Positions 21,201 through 29,079 of a DNA stretch of 64,000 nt are shown here, piece by piece. Every line of letters starts with the position of its first letter. Positions within the stretch are counted from its first letter, which is position 1. Under the pieces are notes generated by a model, which searched no databases, was not told where the DNA came from, and saw only the letters and a list, made by a program, of their open reading frames with translations. Source of the stretch: Saprolegnia diclina VS20 (Eukaryota > Oomycota > Saprolegniomycetes > Saprolegniales > Saprolegniaceae); the NCBI RefSeq assembly GCF_000281045.1, contig NW_008246095.1:504616-568615 (forward strand), given 5' to 3'. The position numbers and the translations under genes were made by a program.

Positions 21201-24200
21201 TGATCGGCCGTCAAGAGCGCGTGCAGCCAGTTGCGGCTGCCCGAGACAAGGCGCGCGAGCGCACCAACATGCGCCACCGCGTCAGTAGCCTCGGTGACGG
21301 TCTTGGTCACGATCTTCTCGGCGCGGGTCCAGCCCTCGACCGCAACATACGCGGCCGATGCCGTCGGCACCTTGGGGAAGTTCTTGGCCACCATCGACTC
21401 GACGACGCCGTTGCTCATGCCGTACAGGATGTCGCCGACGGGCTCGTTCGCCTTGGTGATGTGGTGCACGGCGACGGGGCCCTGGAGGATCATGACGCGC
21501 CCGGCATCCTGGTCGACCACCGCTTCGAGGTCTTCCGAGTACCACAGCGAGTCCTTCTTAAACCACGTGACGAGCTCGCCGTCAATGACCGGGATAAAAT
21601 TGACCGGCTTGCCGCCAAACTTGCACAGATGCAAAAAGAAATCGACATCGTCGATCGAGAGAAGCGACGACGCCGACGCCGGGTACGCCTGTTGGAACGC
21701 GACGAGGAGCGCGGACGGGTTGCTCTGGAGCTGGCTCGCGCTCTGCACCACGAGCTTGGACGACGTCGTGGCGCGGCCGAGGAACCGCTGCTCCGCACGC
21801 TGCAAGAACGAAAACACGCGCGTCATGAACGTCACGTCGATCCAGCGCGACGGCACGTACATGAGGCTCATCATGCGCTGGAGCACCTCCAGGTACGTCA
21901 TGCTCTCAAGGTCGACGACGTCGCCGTTGGCCTTGCGACCAAAGTACGGCTTTTGAAAGTCGGCGTTGATGCGCGCAATGATCGCCGCCTTGTCCGCCAA
22001 GATGGCCTGCGTCGCGTCCTTCATCGGGAGGCTAAAGTACTTGCGGTCAAAGTCGCGCCAGCACACTGCGCCGCGGTTCTCAATCTTGTGGATCGGCTCG
22101 CCGAGCTCCGACTTGAGCGTGATGACGCCGCCCGCCGAGCCTTCGTAGGCCACTTCCCAGTCGGCTTCATTCGCAATGCCGGGCGTCGCAACAAGAAGCG
22201 CCTTGACCGCTTCGGCCGTCGCGGCCTCCTTGGCCACCATGACGCGCGACGCGACAAGGATACCGTCGCAGGGCATCTTGACATCGGCAAACTCGACGCT
22301 CCAGTCGCCCGTGAGGTACGGGTACGACTGCGCCGCCGACCCAAAGCCCGAGCCAACGATCAGAAGCACGTTGGGATGGCGGCGGATCTCGGCGTACGTC
22401 GCGAGCAGCGGCGTGTGAAAGTCCTCAAAACTGTGGTGGCCACCTGCACGGCCGCCGGTCCACTGCACGACAATCGTCGCCGCCGGGTGGCGCGCCGCGA
22501 TCGTGAGCACCTCGCGGATCGACGCGATCGAGCTCGGCTTGAAGCTAACGACCTTGATGTCCACCGAGAGGAGCTCGTGGAGCACAATGTCGGCCTTCTC
22601 GGGCGTCGGAATACCCGCGGCAACCGTCACGCCTTCGATCGGGAGGCCTTCGAGACGCATCTTCTTGATCATCGGAAACTGGAAAGCCCATTGCTTCGCG
22701 TTCAAGTAGAGCAAGTTGAGGTAGATGCCGTTGCCGGGCGTGAGGCGCGCGACAAGGTCGTTCACCTTGGCCTCGAAGATCGTTGGGCGCGGAAGACCGC
22801 CGCACGCGAGCTCGCCAATGTAGCCGCTCTCGAGCGCCGCGGCCACGAGCGGCACGCCGTTGTAGCTCGTCGTCGGCGTCATGCCACCAATCCAAATCGG
22901 CTGGCGACCAAGGCGGTCCGTGTACGCGTTCTGCAGAATCGTCTTGCCCGAGTCGGAGGTAGCGAGGCGCGGGCCAAACGTGGCTTCCCACGACGACCGC
23001 AGAAGGGCCGACGCCGGCGTCGCAAGGTACGCGAGACCCGGCACGGTCGCCGACCCCTTGTGTGCATGCGTCGGCAGCAGCACGGTCACGCCATGGCCTT
23101 CCAAGAAGGGCGCGGTCAGCGGTGCAGCACCACGCGACGGCCCAAAGTCGAGCACATGCGTGAGGTTACCAATCCGCTGGAGCGCAGACACGGTCGTTGG
23201 CCACAAGGCAGCGTCCGAGAGCTGCATCGCGACCACGTCCGGGAGCACGTCCTTGGCGCCGTACGACTGCAAGTTGGCGGCCGCCGCGTTCGTACCAATG
23301 ACGGGAAACTGCAGCGCATCACCAGGAATCGCGAGCTCGAGGCGGTTGAGCTCCTGCTGAATGAGCGCCTGCGCCGGCGTCAGAATCGTGTTGTGGAACG
23401 CGACCGAGACAGCCAGCGGAATGGTCGAGATCTGCGGCTTGCGCTGCGAGAACGGGACGCGGTTCTGCGCATCGTCGCCCGCGCTCATCTTGTTGAGCGC
23501 CGCTTGGAGCAGCGCCAGCGCGTCCGGGTGGCCCGTCACGACGATCTTGGTCTTGTCGTTCACGAGCGAGAGCTGGAGCGCGCGTGCGTCCTTCAAGCGC
23601 AGCTTGGCGTTCGTGCCGTCGACAATCGGCTGCAGCTTCTCGACCGGGAGGCCACGCACGAGGAGCATCGGCGAGACGTCGCCGGCGTTCGAGACGTTGC
23701 CAAACGTCGCTTGCGCATGCACACCGTGAAGGAACATGTAGCGCACAAACTGAAGGCCAAGCGACAGAAGCGACTCGTGCGTCTTGGCCGCCGCGACAAG
23801 CACGGACGTCACGACGCCCTGTGAGTGGCCCGTCCCTGCGACGATCTTGGGCACAAACTGCTCGTGCGTCACGTGCGCAGCTTCAAGGAACGCGAGGTAG
23901 TTGGCAAACTGCGCGAGCATGATAAGCGGGTAGCTGTTGGTCGCCGATGCGAGCGCCGCCGCGGACGGGCGCGTCGTCGCGTCCGTCGCCCACAAGAACG
24001 GATGGATCGTGATGCCAAACGGCTTGGCCTCTTCGACAAGCGCAGCCTGCGCGGCTTCGATAAAGGATGCAGCCGCCGGCGACTTTTCGAGGAGGAGCGC
24101 GAGCTCGTCAATGTAGACGTTGGCCTGGCCGCCAAAGGTCACGGCGAGCCGCGTCGCCGGCGAGGTCACGAGGGCCGGCGGCGTCATGGAGCTGGTCGAG

Positions 24201-24232
24201 GTCGAGGTCGAGGTAGTCGTCGTCGAAGCCAT
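12239..24232 (-). CDS. FAS: Fungal-type fatty-acid synthase, beta+alpha fused in one 3,997-residue chain with tandem ACPs
   Basis: Makes long-chain acyl-CoA from acetyl- and malonyl-CoA with NADPH in the cytosol. It is one uninterrupted 11,994-bp frame. Domain order matches yeast FAS2 fused to the end of FAS1: acetyltransferase (GHSQG, S137), FMN enoyl reductase (about 430-870), dehydratase (MaoC-like segment ending near HGMW, about 1390-1470), malonyl/palmitoyl transferase (GHSLG, S1655), two acyl-carrier domains with pantetheine-bearing serines in GKS motifs (S2081 and S2269), ketoreductase (Gly-rich ALVTGCGKDS, about 2775), ketosynthase (catalytic C3402 in GACAT, plus HGTGT and GHPKG His motifs) and a C-terminal phosphopantetheinyl transferase (GLGIDVEP, about 3870). 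All catalytic residues I looked for are present. The start is the first ATG, before a Ser/Thr-rich leader. A TGATTGGCC box lies about 130 bp upstream. Confidence 0.97.
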   Translation of the reverse strand: MASTTTTSTSTSTSSMTPPALVTSPATRLAVTFGGQANVYIDELALLLEKSPAAASFIEAAQAALVEEAKPFGITIHPFLWATDATTRPSAAALASATNSYPLIMLAQFANYLAFLEAAHVTHEQFVPKIVAGTGHSQGVVTSVLVAAAKTHESLLSLGLQFVRYMFLHGVHAQATFGNVSNAGDVSPMLLVRGLPVEKLQPIVDGTNAKLRLKDARALQLSLVNDKTKIVVTGHPDALALLQAALNKMSAGDDAQNRVPFSQRKPQISTIPLAVSVAFHNTILTPAQALIQQELNRLELAIPGDALQFPVIGTNAAAANLQSYGAKDVLPDVVAMQLSDAALWPTTVSALQRIGNLTHVLDFGPSRGAAPLTAPFLEGHGVTVLLPTHAHKGSATVPGLAYLATPASALLRSSWEATFGPRLATSDSGKTILQNAYTDRLGRQPIWIGGMTPTTSYNGVPLVAAALESGYIGELACGGLPRPTIFEAKVNDLVARLTPGNGIYLNLLYLNAKQWAFQFPMIKKMRLEGLPIEGVTVAAGIPTPEKADIVLHELLSVDIKVVSFKPSSIASIREVLTIAARHPAATIVVQWTGGRAGGHHSFEDFHTPLLATYAEIRRHPNVLLIVGSGFGSAAQSYPYLTGDWSVEFADVKMPCDGILVASRVMVAKEAATAEAVKALLVATPGIANEADWEVAYEGSAGGVITLKSELGEPIHKIENRGAVCWRDFDRKYFSLPMKDATQAILADKAAIIARINADFQKPYFGRKANGDVVDLESMTYLEVLQRMMSLMYVPSRWIDVTFMTRVFSFLQRAEQRFLGRATTSSKLVVQSASQLQSNPSALLVAFQQAYPASASSLLSIDDVDFFLHLCKFGGKPVNFIPVIDGELVTWFKKDSLWYSEDLEAVVDQDAGRVMILQGPVAVHHITKANEPVGDILYGMSNGVVESMVAKNFPKVPTASAAYVAVEGWTRAEKIVTKTVTEATDAVAHVGALARLVSGSRNWLHALLTADHVVSSGKWVANSIAAILAPKIGQIVELELASDAPVALRIRDKAVLESAPVVEVSFAAGVITLRVNLLRPSTREWKATVVSLDRVYDYKPSIAISPIHLRTTVCEDNIKAFYAQHWLGNSLDDCTAALGQSIHATHKASFTVTASDIADYNASLGLVGATAPVDFSTVAGWQPLIASVFASEIQGDLLRLVHLSHAYDVVTKGDAVFCTGDVVASTGYVTAMRNTPSGKVVTGVVAVAVNGADFVRVTSEFLIRGKFEDHAHTFEKKPLMGNVHLADKASIAVLTDKSWFKLSEGKSLRRGDTLRFDLHASYVFADGMAWLASLDVQGKVFGGPALNEVVGSVYLVQTGVAKDPIAAYLDRAGVSAAVPTKTAANLLETPLAIHVPTHALAYAQASRDLNPIHRCGYAAALAGLPKSAPIMHGMWTATKVRNMLMESLEAQFQVTKLTSYHAEFTGMVANDDELFLQVTQTGVSKGQLLLAINVANLRGEAVLGATASVPMPLTAFVFTGQGSAEVGMGMQAYASSRVVKEVWDAGDKHLMAKFGFSILDIVRTNPKSITIHFGGKKGMAIRQNYMALVCEKGNDVVPLIPEITQHTQSFTFSAPTGLLFATQFSQPALVLMEKATYTEAKANGVIAEGCYFAGHSLGEYAALSSFADVLATADLAEVVFLRGMVMQNAVERDANGLSDYGMVAANPARVGSRAFDETTLFTLLDVIEAASGELCQVVNYNVQDTQYVVAGELVNLEVLSRLMTRIREQPTIYQAVGAEALVAETLALVRAQKELSLAKGKPFGLKRGTATIPLVGIDVPFHSKKLLGGVPAFRNLLRPKLKKEILFRNKALLEHHYVPNLVAKPFACTKEYVAEIVALTGSPSLTPILANWGATPEDELVHTLVIELLAYQFASPVQWIQTQAYFFENGLRRFVEIGPSSTLTGMAAKTLQSGKFPSAKCDILFIGKDRDVIYYETESEHPSAVEYASAQASARAAAAAPTSDDVAVVEDVEEVKAAPVVVAAPVVVAAPAPVAAAPAAAVSDAPISVNHVLRVFLAYRFKKTLSEIDDNTTIHALAAGKSAAQNEVVGELEKEFGGGVDRVPELPLSVLATSFKAYSAFGAVFGALTTDYVRKQMPGGFNLSQVKAYLGSEFGLGAGRTDSVLMHSLLFPPASRHANEAAAKSWLDTIVADYAKFAGVSIAKGGSAPAGGAGMMMMPSMGAPVALDPVPEADITAAYALKVFLAHKFKKSLAEISDAVSVHDLAAGKSAVQNEVVAEMEVEFGGAVDGVAEMKLGDLAPKLASYNKPGKYFTTTVSKMLSAKLPGGFSASQLRSFMATERLLGPSRTEIALIHALVHVPEARFGTDADAKAWINKVVDDYATVAGVSIPYASKAGGAVGGGGMMAMMGGGGVSSAALTALEGKMETMLHDQISAFQTFMSFDPLDSLKKTTAEDVARRELEAALDLWVSEMGETYEKGIQPKFDANKVRVYDSSWNWVMQDALDFYYKSLLAPKDATPSASAPQSFDRDTFFAEMSAFFNTDAAQLAKIGEPQGWFKPFLCNRATPELLAATEFFASRNDADGHSEYAQAIALLNEEVEKWLARDPVHLQLLQPIQPQVVIEANGHIAYTEVPRGNTSVDYVDELARGFSYRVEGDRLASPLGGGHATVNVVRGLEMADLTEDGGVHSDPNSVCSEPVKKKRYAKRGSRIAGAKLRGLQAVSRKTKKAKTSAATTVLPYVHVRKPDHVDPTNRVLDEALTREFLLSMHDIASAGVSFVGKNALVTGCGKDSIAIEVVKALLEGGATVICTTSSFSARSTKLFRSVYENHGSRGSRLILLPFNQASAKDVAALIGHVYHVLHLDLDFIIPFGAISVVGPTLADIDSKSELAHRIMLTNTYRLLGQIIEAKRAGKIETRPCLALLPLSPNHGTMGGDGLYAEAKLGLEALMNKWHSEGWEDYMSIGGAVIGWTRGTGLMAGNNMVSAGIEKLGVRTFSTTEMAFNLTSILHPRMVAAAAKSPLWVDLGGAMGQLHDLKVQTDTIRASILEESALRKAAVNDRALDAASSKAAETPVQPRANMYEYFAKFPSLPAASELAPLGANYRGMIDLDKTVVVVGFGEVGPWGNSRTRWEMESYGVFSIEGCIELAWLLGYIAYFNGTLKNGEHYIGWVDASTKDPVHDTQVKALYEEKMLEHAGIRVIEPALFEGYDPAKKMFLQQVAVDKNMRPIEVASQEEALEFQRELGDDNVDVYEGKDGVWMIRLRQGAVLSIPKALRFNRFVAGQIPTGWDAKRLGIPADIADAVDPVTLFTLVSTAEALICAGITDPYEFYQYVHVSAVGNTSGSGMGGMRSLKRIYHERALAKNIPSDSLQECFINTMAAWVNMLLLSSSGPIKTPVGACATAAESVDIGVETILSGKARVIIVGGYDDFGEEGSYEFAQMKATSDAVKETSMGRDPREMCRPCTDTRGGFMEAQGAGIQVLMDATLAIEMGVPIYGIVGATNTATDKNGRSVPSPGQGILTTAREFTVGDDGRMASALLNPAFRRAQFDDEVEAINAWKTKQLAAIAAGKQTLYAADVVERMALKKLKAAQRMWGHDFFKGETSIAPLRGALNAWGLTVDDLGVTSFHGTGTNANDKNESEITQKQLEHLGRTPGNPIMVVCQKYLTGHPKGAAAAWMFNGLLQVMQSGLVPGNANNDNTAPELQKFDLLVYPNRSIQTDGVKAAMLKSFGFGQAGGEVLLIHPNYLLAALEPETYAAYSVKRAKRTAGLHNYYQNVLANKHALVQVKDHAPYTAENESAVYLNPNARASYNPKEKTWTFGDVSSQVDAAVETGVAPPPTSGPVVAPKKMLESSMASAGSQLIMSAGQGLGIDVEPIATFADFALKQTFLARNFTPAEIAYCEASAAPAASFAGRWAAKEAVVKAICNANPNAQLTAGPEAPLIDIEIGKSVSGAPTVSFAGRALAAFQVSNLSSVKLSISHSGDYAVAQALVL

Positions 24233-24360
24233 GGGTGTGTCTTGTCAGCGTCCGTGGTCAGGGGGCGCGCGCTAGACGAAGGAAATTGTAAAGTAAGTGC
24301 CACCACCCGGAGTCCGTTCGCAGGATTTCCGACGCCCCCGGGAAGTCGGACGCCGGCCTC

Positions 24361-24369
24361 TGATTGGCC
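24361..24369 (-). promoter_or_regulatory. CCAAT-type box upstream of FAS
   Basis: TGATTGGCC on the plus strand reads as an inverted CCAAT box for the minus-strand FAS gene, about 130 bp from its ATG. The identical 9-mer occurs upstream of the DUF1769 gene at 29071. Function is inferred from the known role of CCAAT boxes in eukaryotic promoters. Confidence 0.35.
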
Positions 24370-25014
24370 CACATACAAACGCCAAGTGCAAGACGAGACG
24401 CTCCCCGTGCACCGCGTCCAAACCTCTCTCTTTTAATATATGAGCGCGATCGTGTGTACACAGGTATGCTTTATAAGAGGTCTAAGGAGCAGGGTTTTGT
24501 ATAATGACGCGATCGAAACGCAGTGTTTATACGTTGTGAGAGGTCCTCTCCTGCAGCACGATTACGAAGGCTTGGGGAGGGCTAGGGTGTTGATGCATCG
24601 CGTGGTGGTCATCGGTGAGGTTGCGATGACTTCAAAAAAGTGACCAATCACAAGACCGCATCTCTTTAGCGCCAATCACATCGCGCGGTGAAATCGAAGC
24701 GCACCGTCTGACGCGGGCGTCTGTCTCGCAAACGTACGATGTACGGTGTATTTGAGCTCGATGTTTGTATGATGATGTACGTACTGTATTGGACGAGCCG
24801 GTCGCGCGGCGTCCCATGGATACGACCACCGAGAAAGCCGCCAAGATTCTGGCGGACGCTATTGGTAATCACATGGCGGGGATGGGCAGCTGGATGACAT
24901 GGAGAATGTATACGGAGCGACCTGCCCCCAAGAGGAGGAGGGACACCGATTACGTGCGATTGTCTAATTGGCCAACGTATAGGTAAACCACCGCGCGACG
25001 TGGGCCGTGCCCGC

Positions 25015-26000
25015 TCATGACGCCGATGGGGCAACGTGTGGCTGGAATCTTTCCACGAATCTGGTCGTGTCGTCATTGGGCACGAAACGAATGCGGTCTT
25101 CAGACACGATTCGATAGAGTATGTGTGTCCACGGGGGTTTCGGCGTCGGGTCTACGTGGAGTGTTGGTTCATGCCCACGGAACGCCGTGTTGATAGGACC
25201 CAAGAGAACTGCGATGCATCGGACACGGCCATCGGGAGGTGGCACCATGACGCGATGCATCGCTGGAGGATCGACCTTCTCATCGTTCAACGTACGAGAT
25301 ACCTGAGAAGGATGCTTGCGTCGCACACCACGAGATCTTTCAGAGCACGGGCGTCGATGATGTAGGAAGCAGCGTCATGCACTTGCTCTCAAGAGCGTCA
25401 TGGGTCAGCGGCTTCAACATCGTCGCGCACCTTGGAGAGCGCATTTGTCGATTGTCAAAGATACTCGCAAGCGACGAGCTCCAATGGATGTTTAAAGTGT
25501 CGTAGCATCGACCACAATGTTTTGTAGCAGGTCCATGCAGCCACTCGTATCGGCGAAGCCTTTGGCCGCTGAAGAGAGAGCATGCCGATAAGACGTTGAA
25601 CTGGCCACATATATTCTTCTATATCGTTCACGACGATCCAGGCAGCTTGGTCGGGCATCATTCTCTTGCTAATTCGATGCCAACAACATCGATTCGCTCG
25701 TCCAGCCTTCGCACGTGGTTGCTGTTGCACAAGGACCTGCGATGGCAAGGCGAATCCTCAACCTGGATCGACTTGGAGGCTGTGCGTATGGCTCTGCGTA
25801 GCCACGGATCATTGACCAAACAAACGACGCTTCCTGGAAGAAGTAGTGTTCCTTGGTCATTACGCTCACTGCAAACCAAATTACTTTTGGCGTGTTGGAG
25901 TCGCGGGGACGTTGACCGAGGCGATTTGCTGCATGGATAAGGCGTGCCGTTGAATCCGAGGTTGACGTTCAACGCGACATAAGCCCTCAGCACGGACGTC
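25015..26000 (-). pseudogene. Decayed protein-coding remnant, family not recognised
   Basis: The minus strand has several short frames with protein-like composition that hop between phases, for example the MTKEHYFFQEASFVWSMIRG segment near 25,850, AAWIVVNDIEEYMWPVQRL near 25,630 and a 100-codon frame ending at 25,015. I could not link them with the 39-56-nt introns that work elsewhere in the window. I therefore read this as the remains of one gene that has lost its frame. No domain was identified, and it could instead be two unrelated fragments. Confidence 0.35.
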
Positions 26001-26459
26001 CTACGCTATCCAGTCCCGGAACACCTTCTAGAGCATGCTTGGACAGAGCGAGTCATGCAACAACGGGGCATTCTTCAAGCATCGTCGCGCTTCCTTTAGC
26101 TGCCTCCGCAAGCTGCCTCCGTGTGGTCGTGTGTACGAATGCACAAAGCCACTCACAAGTACTAGGGCCTTGCGAGTACAAAGTACACTTAGTCGAAAGG
26201 CGATTAACTAATTTTTATCGAAAGGTCGTCTCGGCAAGCGACGAAAGAGGCCACATCCTGGACAATCACCGCACGCTGTGACACGTCACCCACGTCAGAG
26301 GGTCGGACAAATGCTCCTGCAATGCAGCTGCTTGCAGCAGAGGTCAAGGCCACGGAATCACCTCTGCAGTCATGCTTCTACCCTTGGTCTCTGCCGCAAG
26401 CAAACGTTCACACATATTAGTTAGTTGCTGCCATCGACTGCGCTCGACTTCGGACGCGA

Positions 26460-29033
26460 CTAAATAGAAAAGCCGTGCGGCGCGGCTTTGGCCCCGTCTT
26501 TGAACTCGGGATATAAATTAGTGGGCGCCTCGAGGAGGCGACAGACGCCGCTGCGCTGGTCGTCCGAGAGGAACCCAAGGAGCTTGCGCACGAGACGGTC
26601 GTCCGCCCCAAAGTCACTGCCAAACCACTTGCACGACAGCGGCAGCTGCAGCGACGAACTGCCCACGACGACGCGCGCCTGCCAGTACGACGACACGACG
26701 GCGTTGAGTTGGTCGTGCACGCATGTCGGTGCGTACACCACGACGACCTTGTCGTCACGGTGGCTGCACAGCGCCGCGCTGAGTCGAAAGTCGCGGCTGC
26801 TGCACGCGGCGGCCGTGTACGCGGACGGGTACGCGGCCTTCTGCGGCACAAAGTCGAGGTACGGGGCGTCCTCGACGGCACCGAGGCCACCGCGCAACAT
26901 GACGTGCTCGAGCTCGGCGAGCGACAACATAAGCTTCTGGACGCCGACCTCGTACATGACTTGGTGCATGCACACGCTCGTGGGCGCGGGAATTGCGAGG
27001 TGCAGATGCATGAGGAGCACTTGGTACACGTTCAAGTAGAACGCAAGCTTGTGCTCCGACGCCTCGAGAAGGCTCAAGTCCACGGACCGCAGCTCTTGTA
27101 CTGCCAGCTGGAAGGCGAGCTTGTGCGCCCGCGTGCGCGCACTCCAGACGCGAGCGCCGGCAACAACGGCGGCCTCTGCCACGAGACACGGGTCGACCGA
27201 GACGGTTGTGGCAGCGTCGTGGGCAATCTTGCGCGAGTTGAGGACGAGGTACCCTTCGTACGTGAGCGCGTTGAACGGTGTCCACGCCGTCATCTGCAAT
27301 GCTGCGGCGCAGGTGCGCAGCGGACTTCGGTCGCAGAGGTCTTCGATCGCGGCCTGCCACGAGAGCGGGTCGGGCACGTGCACGTAGAGCACTTCGGTCC
27401 ACGTATGGAGTTCGAGCACGAAGAGGTCGTTGAGGTACCGACACGCGACGTGCGTCATGTGGCTCATCGGCACCTTTCGGAGCGGCGACGACGCGTACGT
27501 GCGGTAAAACTGCAGCGACGATGACGTCAAGATGAGGTACTCTTGGCGCAAGCACGTGTCGCTCAGGATGCGGTACGCGCTGCCTTCCTTGCAGACGTTC
27601 ATGCCCGCGCGGCGCCACGGCCAGAGGCTCACGCCGAGGGCCTTGTCCGAGTTGGCGGCCGCGAGCGTCATTGGACTCGGCGTCGTGAGCCAGTGGTAGA
27701 GCTCGGCCTTGGCGGCACCGGTGCCGCCGTACGCGATGCTCTGGAGCCGCCGACCCACCTCGAGCGCTTGGTCTTCGATTGCAGCGTATGCGTCCATGCG
27801 CGCCCGTGTCAGCAGCGGCGACGCGTCGTGGTTGACGGCAAAGATGGCCACGACGGCCTCGGACGGCAAGATGACCGTGTAGACCTTGGAGTCGGCGAGG
27901 CGCACGCGCAGCACATACGCAATGTGGCGAATGTCTTGCGTCGCATCAAAGTACTCGAGCCACATCCACAGGTCAAACTCGACGCCGGCAAACGACGTGC
28001 TCGTGTCGCGCACTGAGCAGCAATCAGCCGAGGTGGGCGCGACCATCGACGCTGCACCGCGTGCGACGTCCAGTGCAAAGCAGTACTCTTTGCTAATGTG
28101 CGCGACCTCGTGCGGCCGCGGCGTGTGCTCGTACATGCTGAGGCGCAGGGACATGTCGCCGAAAAAGTGCTGCAACCCAACGTCGTGGAGGCCCGGGAGG
28201 TTCACGAGGTTCCACGACGGCAAGTCGATGTACATGGTATGGAACTGGAACGAGTAGATCATATCGGTGCGGAAGACCTCGTCGCCAACGGGCGTGGCCT
28301 TGCGCGCCTTCTGGTCGGCCGGCGACTCGCCCCAGCTGTCCATGCCGAGCTTGGGCGGCACGTCGTTGATCGGCGTTGCCACGAGCTGATCGGCGCTCTG
28401 GTAAAGCGGTAGTGCGACGTGCGGAGACTCGACGTCGTCGCCAAACGAGAAGTGGAGCTTGCCGATGAGCGTCTTGACCGACGCAATGATCATGCCCGCC
28501 CACGCCTTGGTCCACATGCTGAGTACCATCGTGCGCGGCAGCTCGCCGGCGAGGTACACGGTGCCTTTGGGCTCACGCTTGAACTGACCTTGGACCATGA
28601 CCCACACACGTCGTTGCTTGCCTTCAAAGAGCGGGTCCCAGCGCGGATCGCCGCGTGGGTCACGCAGCAAGACGTACGCCTTGCCGTGGAAGAGCGGCGT
28701 CTCGATCGGAATGGGCAACTGCGTGTTAAAGTCGATCGACGACACTGGGTTGAGCGCATCGCGCAGCGTGAGCCCGCAACCAAAGTTGTTGTCGGAGTGT
28801 TGGCCATCGGCTGTCGGTTCCATACGGTTGTGGTCCGATGCGCTCGCAAGCTTGCTGCTCGTCGGTGGTCCGCCGTGCAGCTTGCGCACATGTCGTAGCC
28901 AGAGCGCGGCCACAAACATGATGGAGCCGACCATGCAAGTCGCCTGCGTCGTGCTCCAGAGAAGAGAGGGCACGAGGCCCATCGTGTCGGAGCTGCTCAT
29001 GGTGATTCGAATTTGTGAATGAAACAGGATCAT
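26460..29033 (-). CDS. DUF1769 - PH-like - DUF547 membrane-anchored protein
   Basis: An intronless 857-residue protein of unknown function. A hydrophobic segment near residues 22-46 may anchor it. Residues about 110-330 resemble the DUF1769 family (start GKAYVLLRDPRGDPRWDPL, then a lipocalin-like region with LAGELPR). A central stretch (about 530-600) with alternating hydrophobic strands and a closing Trp helix looks like a PH domain. The C-terminal part (about 640-800) carries the DUF547 signature: EHKLAFYLNVYQVLLMH, followed later by the downstream DFVPQKAAY block. The first ATG is at 29033. A second, at 29000, has a better context (ACCATGA) and may be the real start. A TGATTGGCC box lies about 40-75 bp upstream. 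The family assignments come from memory of these signatures and should be treated as moderately certain. Confidence 0.8.
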   Translation of the reverse strand: MILFHSQIRITMSSSDTMGLVPSLLWSTTQATCMVGSIMFVAALWLRHVRKLHGGPPTSSKLASASDHNRMEPTADGQHSDNNFGCGLTLRDALNPVSSIDFNTQLPIPIETPLFHGKAYVLLRDPRGDPRWDPLFEGKQRRVWVMVQGQFKREPKGTVYLAGELPRTMVLSMWTKAWAGMIIASVKTLIGKLHFSFGDDVESPHVALPLYQSADQLVATPINDVPPKLGMDSWGESPADQKARKATPVGDEVFRTDMIYSFQFHTMYIDLPSWNLVNLPGLHDVGLQHFFGDMSLRLSMYEHTPRPHEVAHISKEYCFALDVARGAASMVAPTSADCCSVRDTSTSFAGVEFDLWMWLEYFDATQDIRHIAYVLRVRLADSKVYTVILPSEAVVAIFAVNHDASPLLTRARMDAYAAIEDQALEVGRRLQSIAYGGTGAAKAELYHWLTTPSPMTLAAANSDKALGVSLWPWRRAGMNVCKEGSAYRILSDTCLRQEYLILTSSSLQFYRTYASSPLRKVPMSHMTHVACRYLNDLFVLELHTWTEVLYVHVPDPLSWQAAIEDLCDRSPLRTCAAALQMTAWTPFNALTYEGYLVLNSRKIAHDAATTVSVDPCLVAEAAVVAGARVWSARTRAHKLAFQLAVQELRSVDLSLLEASEHKLAFYLNVYQVLLMHLHLAIPAPTSVCMHQVMYEVGVQKLMLSLAELEHVMLRGGLGAVEDAPYLDFVPQKAAYPSAYTAAACSSRDFRLSAALCSHRDDKVVVVYAPTCVHDQLNAVVSSYWQARVVVGSSSLQLPLSCKWFGSDFGADDRLVRKLLGFLSDDQRSGVCRLLEAPTNLYPEFKDGAKAAPHGFSI

Positions 29034-29070
29034 AGCCAGCCCAAAATGGAACCAAGTTCAAGGTGTCTTT

Positions 29071-29079
29071 TGATTGGCC
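29071..29079 (-). promoter_or_regulatory. CCAAT-type box upstream of the DUF1769 gene
   Basis: TGATTGGCC, identical to the 9-mer upstream of FAS, lies 38 bp upstream of the first ATG (71 bp upstream of the second). The position suits a promoter element for this minus-strand gene. Confidence 0.3.

Larger units (their letters stand above)
24233..26459. other. Long intergenic region with scattered CCAAT boxes and a decayed gene
   Basis: About 2.2 kb without an intact gene. It contains the FAS promoter, several ATTGG/CCAAT pentamers around 24,360, 24,640, 24,670 and 24,970, and the coding remnant described separately at about 25,015-26,000. From 26,000 to 26,459 nothing gene-like is visible. Confidence 0.45.

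Noticed and set aside
18293-23824. 1,843-codon open frame on the plus strand inside FAS
   Set aside because: Same reason: an antisense shadow with Arg/His/Glu-rich composition and no family resemblance.
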